From contig JALUWH010000247.1 of assembly GCA_027019685.1 (NCBI GenBank), forward strand, positions 1 through 7,701: a stretch of DNA of 7,701 bases, in the 5' to 3' direction. This DNA comes from Ghiorsea sp. GTDB taxonomy: Bacteria; Pseudomonadota; Zetaproteobacteria; Mariprofundales; Mariprofundaceae. This document shows positions 1-4,688 of the stretch, piece by piece. A model generated the notes under the pieces. The model did no database searches. It saw nothing but the letters and a program-made list of their open reading frames with translations, and had not been told where the DNA came from. Both the position numbers and the translations under genes were made by a program. Numbering within the stretch: position 1 is the stretch's first letter; each line of letters opens with the position of its first letter.

Positions 1-1
1 T

Positions 2-232
2 GTATATTTAAATTTTGACAAAGAGAAAGTCACTGAGCCAGTGATTTGGAAGTTAGCGAAAAAGTTTGATGTGGTGACCAATATTCGTATGGCAGAAGTC
101 AAAGAAGATATGGGTTTGGTTGGGCTTGAAATTGAAGGTGAAACAGAAGTGGTTGAAGCATCTGTAAAATGGCTTGAAGCTCAAGATGGTGTGCATGTTG
201 AGCCGATTGAACAGGGTATTATTGAAGGCTAA
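2..232 (+). CDS. Stand-alone NIL-domain protein, 5' end outside the window
   Basis: The frame is open from base 2 to a TAA at 230-232 and gives 76 visible residues, beginning VYLNFDKEKV and ending in PIEQGIIEG. The pattern (a beta strand VYLNF, then EPVIWKLAKKFDVVTNI, then MGLVGLEIEGE and a helix ending VKWLEAQ) is that of the NIL domain, the ferredoxin-like fold found at the C-terminus of the methionine ABC ATPase MetN and in small free-standing proteins of about 75-80 residues. A GTG at 41 could be read as a start, but this would cut off the first strand of the fold, so the true start is most likely a few codons upstream of the window. NIL domains bind methionine in MetN and, fused to ferredoxin, are linked to homocysteine synthesis. 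A small sulfur-linked regulatory or accessory role here is inferred from the neighbours. The visible part could also be the C-terminus of a larger protein. Confidence 0.8.
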   Translation, partial: VYLNFDKEKVTEPVIWKLAKKFDVVTNIRMAEVKEDMGLVGLEIEGETEVVEASVKWLEAQDGVHVEPIEQGIIEG

Positions 233-233
233 C

Positions 234-357
234 TGTAGCTATCCATATCACTGTTTATTTTCTCAAGTGCGGCGTTAAAAAATGCCCGCTTAGCAGAAAG
301 TAAGCTGCGCTTTTTTGCCTTGCTCTTGAAAAAAGCACAGCAATTTGAATAGCTACA
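234..357. repeat. Nested inverted repeats filling the NIL-cysK gap
   Basis: The 153-base gap has no credible gene. A perfect 9-base inverted repeat, TGTAGCTAT at 234-242 and ATAGCTACA at 349-357, brackets almost all of it. Inside lies a second perfect 8-base pair, GCTTTTTT at 309-316 and AAAAAAGC at 329-336, and a 5-base pair, GCTTA at 288-292 and TAAGC at 301-305. The arrangement could be a folded untranslated RNA, a degenerate small mobile element or chance in an AT-rich spacer. No clear -35/-10 promoter is visible. Confidence 0.35.
288..316 (+). terminator. Possible weak intrinsic terminator downstream of the NIL gene
   Basis: A short stem, GCTTA (288-292) pairing with TAAGC (301-305), or alternatively GCAG (294-297) with CTGC (305-308), lies just before a run of six T at 311-316. 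The stem is only 4-5 base pairs, so termination would be weak. The T-run also pairs with the A-run at 329-334, which could form a competing hairpin. Confidence 0.25.
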
Positions 358-385
358 AGATGAAAAGGCTGGAAAGGAGTAGGTT

Positions 386-1318
386 ATGGCGATTTATAAT
401 AATGCAGCAGAAGCCATTGGTCATACACCGTTGATTCGTTTGAATCGAATTGGTGCAGATTTGGATGCGGAAATTTTGGTGAAATGTGAGTTCTTTAATC
501 CACTAAACTCAGTAAAAGACCGTATTGGTAAAGCCATGATTGAAGATGCTGAGGCCAAAGGGTTGCTTAAAGAAGGCGGTACGATTGTTGAGCCAACTTC
601 TGGGAACACTGGTATTGCATTGGCATTCGTAGCTCGCGCTAAAGGTTATAAATGTATCTTAACCATGCCAGAATCGATGAGCTTAGAACGACGCAAGTTG
701 TTGAAATTATTGGGTGCTGAACTGGTGTTGACACCTGCGTCTAAGGGTATGAAAGGCGCAATCATCAAAGCAGCTGAAATGGTTGAAACCATTGAAGGCG
801 GATTTATGCCGCAACAGTTTGATAACCCTGCAAACCCTGAAATTCACCGCCAAACTACAGCTGAAGAAATTTGGCAAGATTGTGATGGTCAAGTGGATGC
901 GGTTGTTGCTGGCGTGGGTACAGGTGGCACGATTACAGGCATTGCAGAAGTGATTAAATCACGCAACCTAAATTTTAAAGCGATTGCGGTAGAGCCATCG
1001 GATTCACCTGTGCTTTCAGGTGGTGAACCATCACCGCATAAAATTCAAGGTATTGGAGCTGGTTTTATTCCTAAGAACTTGAATAGGGATATTGTGGATA
1101 GCGTGGAGCAGGTAAGTAATGATGATGCTTTTGCTATGGCACAGCGTTTGGCTGGTGAAGAAGGTATTCCTGGTGGGATTTCTTCAGGAGCAGCAGTTGC
1201 AGCAGCACTAAGAGTGGCTGCGCAAACGGATATGAAGGGCAAACGTATTGTTGTGATTTTACCATCTATGGCAGAGCGGTATATGTCTACAGATTTATTT
1301 AAGAATATAGAAGCATAA
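386..1318 (+). CDS. cysK: Cysteine synthase A (O-acetylserine sulfhydrylase)
   Basis: This PLP enzyme makes L-cysteine from O-acetyl-L-serine and sulfide in the cytoplasm, the last step of sulfate assimilation. The 310 residues are full length for the family. Visible landmarks are the substrate-loop start GHTPLIRLN (12-20), the PLP Schiff-base lysine K44 in NSVKDRIG, the substrate-binding PTSGNTG loop (70-76), the FDNPANPEIH segment (145-154), the PLP phosphate-binding GVGTGGTITG loop (176-185), the GISSGAA loop (264-270) holding the serine that contacts the PLP ring nitrogen, and a CysK-type end, AERYMSTDLF. The FDNPANP and RYMSTDLF features favour CysK over CysM. The ATG has a strong Shine-Dalgarno, AAGGAG at 374-379, six bases upstream, so it can be translated independently. 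GGISSGAA follows EEGIP where many homologues have a hydrophobic residue pair before GISSGAA, a minor variation. A carrier-protein-dependent sulfur donor, as for some CysM relatives, cannot be excluded because a ThiF-like gene follows. Confidence 0.95.
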   Translation: MAIYNNAAEAIGHTPLIRLNRIGADLDAEILVKCEFFNPLNSVKDRIGKAMIEDAEAKGLLKEGGTIVEPTSGNTGIALAFVARAKGYKCILTMPESMSLERRKLLKLLGAELVLTPASKGMKGAIIKAAEMVETIEGGFMPQQFDNPANPEIHRQTTAEEIWQDCDGQVDAVVAGVGTGGTITGIAEVIKSRNLNFKAIAVEPSDSPVLSGGEPSPHKIQGIGAGFIPKNLNRDIVDSVEQVSNDDAFAMAQRLAGEEGIPGGISSGAAVAAALRVAAQTDMKGKRIVVILPSMAERYMSTDLFKNIEA

Positions 1319-1324
1319 AGTTTT

Positions 1325-1392
1325 AATCACAAAGGCATAAAGACACAAAGTTGAAAATGAAAACTTCGTGTTCTTCGTGTTCTTCGTGGTGA
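1325..1392. repeat. Imperfect palindromic intergenic repeat (CACAAAG / CTTCGTG units)
   Basis: The cysK-moeB gap is almost wholly occupied by a hairpin-forming repeat. The left arm has three 8-9 base units, CACAAAGG (1328-1335), CATAAAGA (1336-1343) and CACAAAGTT (1344-1352). The right arm has three 9-base tandem units, CTTCGTGTT (1364-1372), CTTCGTGTT (1373-1381) and CTTCGTGGT (1382-1390). The innermost arms pair at 8 of 9 positions around a loop of 9 bases (1353-1361); the outer units pair at 5-6 of 7 positions with one-base bulges. From memory, similar CACGAAG/CTTCGTG hairpins recur between genes in many environmental bacterial genomes, which suggests a dispersed non-coding repeat family rather than an operon-specific element. 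It ends only three bases before the moeB Shine-Dalgarno and lacks a T-run, so it is not an ordinary terminator. Confidence 0.75.
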
Positions 1393-1409
1393 GTAGAGGT
1401 TAATAAAAC

Positions 1410-2231
1410 ATGATTGATTTTACAGAAGAACAAATTGAGCGCTATTCGCGCCATATTATTTTACCCGAAGTTGGGGCTGAAGGACAAAGCAAATTGCTTG
1501 AGTCTAAAGTATTTATGATTGGTGCAGGTGGCCTTGGTTCACCCGTAGCCTATTATTTGGCTGCAGCAGGTGTAGGCACGATTGGTATTGCCGATGCAGA
1601 TATTGTGGATTCTTCAAATCTACAGCGCCAAATCATTCATAATACCAAGCGTGTGGGTATTCCTAAAGTAGAATCAGCCAAGCAAACCATGCAAGAGCTG
1701 AATCCTGATGTAAAAGTCAATGTGTATAACTATTTTGTCACGGAAGAAAATATTCGTGATATCATTTCAGAGTATGATTTGATTATTGATGGCTGTGATA
1801 ACTTTCCAACCCGTTTTCTTGTGAATGATGCATGTTATTTTGAAAAGAAACCTTTGATTTCAGGTGCGATGTTCCGTTTTGAAGGACAAGTAGCGACTTA
1901 CAAGCCGCATGTGCATAAAGAAGGGCCTTGTTACCGTTGCCTATACCCTGAGCCACCACCAACTGGTTTGGTGCCATCATGTTCTGAAGCGGGTATTTTA
2001 GGTGCGCTTGCAGGTGCTGTAGGTACGATTCAGGCTGTAGAAGCTGTGAAAGAATTGTTGGGTATTGGCGAGTCTTTATCTGGCAAACTGATGACTTTTG
2101 ATGCCTTACGTATGGAATGGAAGAAGCTTAAACTTCGTAAAGACCCACAGTGTCCATTGTGTGGTGACAACCCAACGATTACAGATCTGGTCACTTATGA
2201 GCAAGCTTGCGAATTGAAGTTTGGCGAATAA
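1410..2231 (+). CDS. moeB: MoeB/ThiF/HesA-family E1-like adenylyltransferase
   Basis: The 273-residue protein is a full-length member of the E1-like family that adenylates the C-terminal Gly-Gly of ubiquitin-like sulfur carriers (MoaD, ThiS, CysO) so they can be thiocarboxylated. It opens with the MoeB-type ERYSRHIILPEVG (10-22). It has the nucleotide loop GAGGLGSP (38-45), the acidic DADIVDSSNLQRQ segment (62-74), DGCDNFPTRFLVND (127-140), a zinc site made of C174/C177 (CYRC) and C248/C251 (CPLC), and C191 in the conserved SCSEAGILG stretch. No C-terminal rhodanese domain is present, unlike MoeZ or MOCS3. A modest Shine-Dalgarno, AGAGG at 1395-1399, lies ten bases before the ATG. Sequence alone does not separate MoeB from ThiF; the cysteine-pathway neighbours suggest it serves a sulfur carrier for amino-acid synthesis, but no carrier gene is in the window. 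The symbol is therefore a family label. Confidence 0.88.
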   Translation: MIDFTEEQIERYSRHIILPEVGAEGQSKLLESKVFMIGAGGLGSPVAYYLAAAGVGTIGIADADIVDSSNLQRQIIHNTKRVGIPKVESAKQTMQELNPDVKVNVYNYFVTEENIRDIISEYDLIIDGCDNFPTRFLVNDACYFEKKPLISGAMFRFEGQVATYKPHVHKEGPCYRCLYPEPPPTGLVPSCSEAGILGALAGAVGTIQAVEAVKELLGIGESLSGKLMTFDALRMEWKKLKLRKDPQCPLCGDNPTITDLVTYEQACELKFGE

Positions 2232-2270
2232 CTAAGACAACAGTTTAAAAACAATTCAATGCATGAAAAG

Positions 2271-2290
2271 CGTAGAGGTGATTTTCTACG
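2271..2290 (+). other. Small hairpin in the leader of the sulfite reductase gene
   Basis: CGTAGA (2271-2276) pairs exactly with TCTACG (2285-2290); two G-T wobbles can extend the stem inward to a TGAT loop. No T-run follows, so it is not an intrinsic terminator. A further pair, AAGCG (2268-2272) with CGCTT (2304-2308), and GCTTA (2305-2309) with TAAGC (2320-2324), offer alternative folds in the same 118-base leader. Regulatory function is unproven. Confidence 0.25.
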
Positions 2291-2336
2291 TGCTGGATGC
2301 TTGCGCTTAAATTTTAGTGTAAGCTTGAGTAGGAAT

Positions 2337-2342
2337 GAGAGG
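2337..2342 (+). promoter_or_regulatory. Shine-Dalgarno that sets the sulfite reductase start
   Basis: GAGAGG at 2337-2342 lies seven bases before the ATG at 2350. The in-frame ATG at 2335 overlaps this site and has only an AGGA directly abutting it, with no spacing. The ATG at 2350, giving MSTFDFAQ, is therefore the preferred start and drops five residues from the longest reading. Confidence 0.65.
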
Positions 2343-2349
2343 TAAGAAG

Positions 2350-4683
2350 ATGAGTACATTTGATTTTGCACAAACATCTGATGTGGATGAATTTGAAGCT
2401 GGTTATAAGGCATTCAAGGCTGGAACCATGCCTGAAGAAAGGTTTACCCCATTCCGCTTGCAGATGGGTGTGTATGGTCAACGTCAAGAAGGCGTACAAA
2501 TGATTCGTGCCAAGTTTCCAGGTGGTGTGCTTACGCCTGCGCAATTGGAAGTGATGGGTGAGTGTGCAGATTTATATGCTGGTGCGATGCCCACAGATGG
2601 TACACTTAAAGAAGCACCTGAAAAGGTTGCGCATATCACGACACGTCAAGATATACAGGCAAATTTTGTGGCACTTAAAGATGTTGTACCTTTTTTGCGT
2701 AAAATGGATGCAGCAGGTATCACATCGCGTGAAGCTTGTGGTAATACTGTGCGCAATGTTTCGACTTGTTTCTTGGCAGGCAAATGCCCTGCTGAACATG
2801 CAGATGTGACAATTCATGCACGTAAGTTTGCTGAATATTTCTTGCGCCATCCATTGGCGCAACAGTTTCCACGTAAATTTAAAGTGACATTCTCAGGTTG
2901 TGCTACCGACTGTGGTTTAAGCGGCATGCATGATGTGGGTTATATTGCTAAACATCAAAATGGAAAAGCAGGCTTTGAAGTGTGGGCGGCAGGTGGTTTA
3001 TCTTCGCAGCCTATGCCAGCTATCAAGTTAGAAGACTTCATTGAAGAGTCTGATGTGTTGATTGTGGGCGAAGCTTTGATGCGTATGCATTTCAAATACT
3101 CAGACCGTAAACGCAGAGCCCGGGCACGCCTGAAATATGTGGCGCAAAAACTGGGTGAAGAAGGATTTATTGAAGAATATAAAAAACAACGGGCGGTGAT
3201 TGAAGGTACATTGCCTGATGTAGTCTTTGAAGGCACCAACTGGCGTTCACCAACGGGTAGTATGCCTTTTGCTGAAAGCGGTATTGTTGCGCAACATGAT
3301 GGTAAAACATCAATATTATTGAATATTTTCCGAGGTGATTTAACACCCTTACAATGTCGCGCTGTAGCACAAGCTGCACGATTGGGTGGAAGCAATGAAC
3401 TGCGTGTGACTACAGAGCAAGGTTTGGTGATTGTCGATGTAAACCCAGAGAAAGTGGATGATGTGGTTGAAGTGTTGGGTAATGCTGACCTCCGAACATC
3501 TTATGCGCGGGGCATATCGGATATTACAGCTTGCCCTGGTACTGAAACATGTAGGTTGGGGATTACGTCTAGCCGTGGTTTGGCAGAGGCATTGCAGCCT
3601 TTGATGGTAGATTTGAAACAAGATCCTGCATTGGCTGGTATTACGATTAAAGCATCGGGTTGCCAGCATTCTTGTGGTCGTCATCATATTGCAGATTTGG
3701 GCTTTCATGGCATGGCGAAAAAGGTTGCAGGGCAACCTGTGCCGCATTATCAATTGCATGTGGGTGGCTCGGGTGTGGCGGGTGAATCTTTTGCTTTTGC
3801 CTCTGATTGGGTGCCAGCCAAATATGCGCCTGAAGCGGGCATTGCCGTGCTCCAAGCTTATAAAGATGGGCGTAAGGATAATGAATCAGTTCATGATTGG
3901 GCTGAGCGTTTGGGTAAAGAAGGTTTATCTGAAATATTGGCTCCATTTAAGGCTGATGCAGGCGAAGTGGACGGCTTGATTTATGACTGGTCAGAAAATG
4001 AAGCCTTTAATACCAAAGGCAATAAAAAAGGTGAGTGTGCGGGTGCTGTATTGTCTATGTCCGATGCTTTGATTTCGGAAGCGGAATATGAGTTGATGAT
4101 TGCTAAAGCACATGCTGATGCCATGTTCTGGGCAGAAGCGAAAACAGCACTTAAACGTTCTTTAATTTCAACAGCTAGGGCATTTTTGGTGGCGTATGGA
4201 GAAGCACCTGAAGATGATGCAGAGGTGTTTGCTTTGTTAATGAGCAATGCGGGTTCTGATACGGAAGTCATGCAACAATTCATGGCAGTGCAAAGTGCGA
4301 TGATGAGCATTGATTTGTCCAACCCAGCATCTGGCGTGACCAAGCTTAAAGAAGCGCAGTCCGTGTTTGTGAGTTTGGCTGAAAAACGTTTTGCTGCTGT
4401 GCCTGAAAGTAATGAGACTTCAGAGCAAGATGCTGGAAAAGTTGTAAGTGGTGGAGAAGTCACTACATTAGACTTATCTGGTGTGGCATGCCCTATGAAT
4501 TTTGTAAAAACAAAAATCAAGTTGGCAGGTTTACCTATGGGGGCGCAATTGGTCGTGATTTTGGATGATGGTGAGCCGATTGAGAATGTGCCTCTATCTT
4601 TAGAGGAGCAAGGTCAAAAGGTGATAGAGAAAAAACAAATTTCAGATACACAATGGCAAATTGTGGTTGAGAAAACTGCTTAA
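2350..4683 (+). CDS. Sulfite reductase fused to a helical ECAG domain and a C-terminal TusA-like domain
   Basis: A 777-residue siroheme/4Fe-4S reductase, most likely converting sulfite to sulfide for cysteine synthesis; nitrite as substrate is the alternative. Ferredoxin-like half-domains (about residues 33-75 and 305-370, starting TPFRLQMGVYGQ and GIVAQHDGKTSI) alternate with two siroheme/Fe-S domains. The C-terminal catalytic half carries the classic cluster set C395-x5-C401 (CPGTETC) and C438-x3-C442 (CQHSC) followed by GRHH. The N-terminal half keeps its own cysteines, C130, C140, C146, and C184-x3-C188 (CATDC). Residues about 535-680 form an alpha-helical region introduced by YDWSENEAF and KGECAG. 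Residues about 695-777 are a TusA/SirA-like fold, LDLSGVACPMNFVKTK, with the sulfur-relay cysteine at C714, in CPxN form instead of the usual CPxP. A low-complexity acidic linker (NETSEQDAGK) precedes it. No flavin domain is present, so electrons would come from ferredoxin or a separate partner. The next gene begins five bases after the stop. Confidence 0.9.
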   Translation: MSTFDFAQTSDVDEFEAGYKAFKAGTMPEERFTPFRLQMGVYGQRQEGVQMIRAKFPGGVLTPAQLEVMGECADLYAGAMPTDGTLKEAPEKVAHITTRQDIQANFVALKDVVPFLRKMDAAGITSREACGNTVRNVSTCFLAGKCPAEHADVTIHARKFAEYFLRHPLAQQFPRKFKVTFSGCATDCGLSGMHDVGYIAKHQNGKAGFEVWAAGGLSSQPMPAIKLEDFIEESDVLIVGEALMRMHFKYSDRKRRARARLKYVAQKLGEEGFIEEYKKQRAVIEGTLPDVVFEGTNWRSPTGSMPFAESGIVAQHDGKTSILLNIFRGDLTPLQCRAVAQAARLGGSNELRVTTEQGLVIVDVNPEKVDDVVEVLGNADLRTSYARGISDITACPGTETCRLGITSSRGLAEALQPLMVDLKQDPALAGITIKASGCQHSCGRHHIADLGFHGMAKKVAGQPVPHYQLHVGGSGVAGESFAFASDWVPAKYAPEAGIAVLQAYKDGRKDNESVHDWAERLGKEGLSEILAPFKADAGEVDGLIYDWSENEAFNTKGNKKGECAGAVLSMSDALISEAEYELMIAKAHADAMFWAEAKTALKRSLISTARAFLVAYGEAPEDDAEVFALLMSNAGSDTEVMQQFMAVQSAMMSIDLSNPASGVTKLKEAQSVFVSLAEKRFAAVPESNETSEQDAGKVVSGGEVTTLDLSGVACPMNFVKTKIKLAGLPMGAQLVVILDDGEPIENVPLSLEEQGQKVIEKKQISDTQWQIVVEKTA

Positions 4684-4688
4684 TCAAA

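Noticed and set aside
41..232. A complete 63-residue protein starting at the GTG at 41
   Set aside because: The frame is open to the window edge and the residues before the GTG (VYLNFDKEKVTEP) form the first strand of the NIL fold, so the gene starts outside the window.
233..1409. CRISPR array or tRNA/rRNA genes in the intergenic gaps
   Set aside because: No regularly spaced direct repeats of CRISPR length and no cloverleaf or rRNA-like sequence; the tandem 9-mers at 1364-1390 have no spacers.
2259..2345. A 28-codon frame (MHEKRRGDFLRAG...) just before the sulfite reductase gene, a possible leader peptide
   Set aside because: There is no Shine-Dalgarno ahead of its ATG, only one cysteine codon, and no following attenuator hairpin with a T-run. 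It overlaps the downstream gene's ribosome-binding site. Chance is the simplest explanation.
2335..2349. Upstream ATG adding MRGKK to the sulfite reductase
   Set aside because: The AGGA before it directly abuts the ATG with no spacing, whereas the ATG at 2350 has GAGAGG at a seven-base distance.
3349..4520. Minus-strand open frames of 146-179 codons opposite sulfite reductase
   Set aside because: Their translations are compositionally odd and match no family, while the plus strand has an uninterrupted, motif-rich coding sequence.
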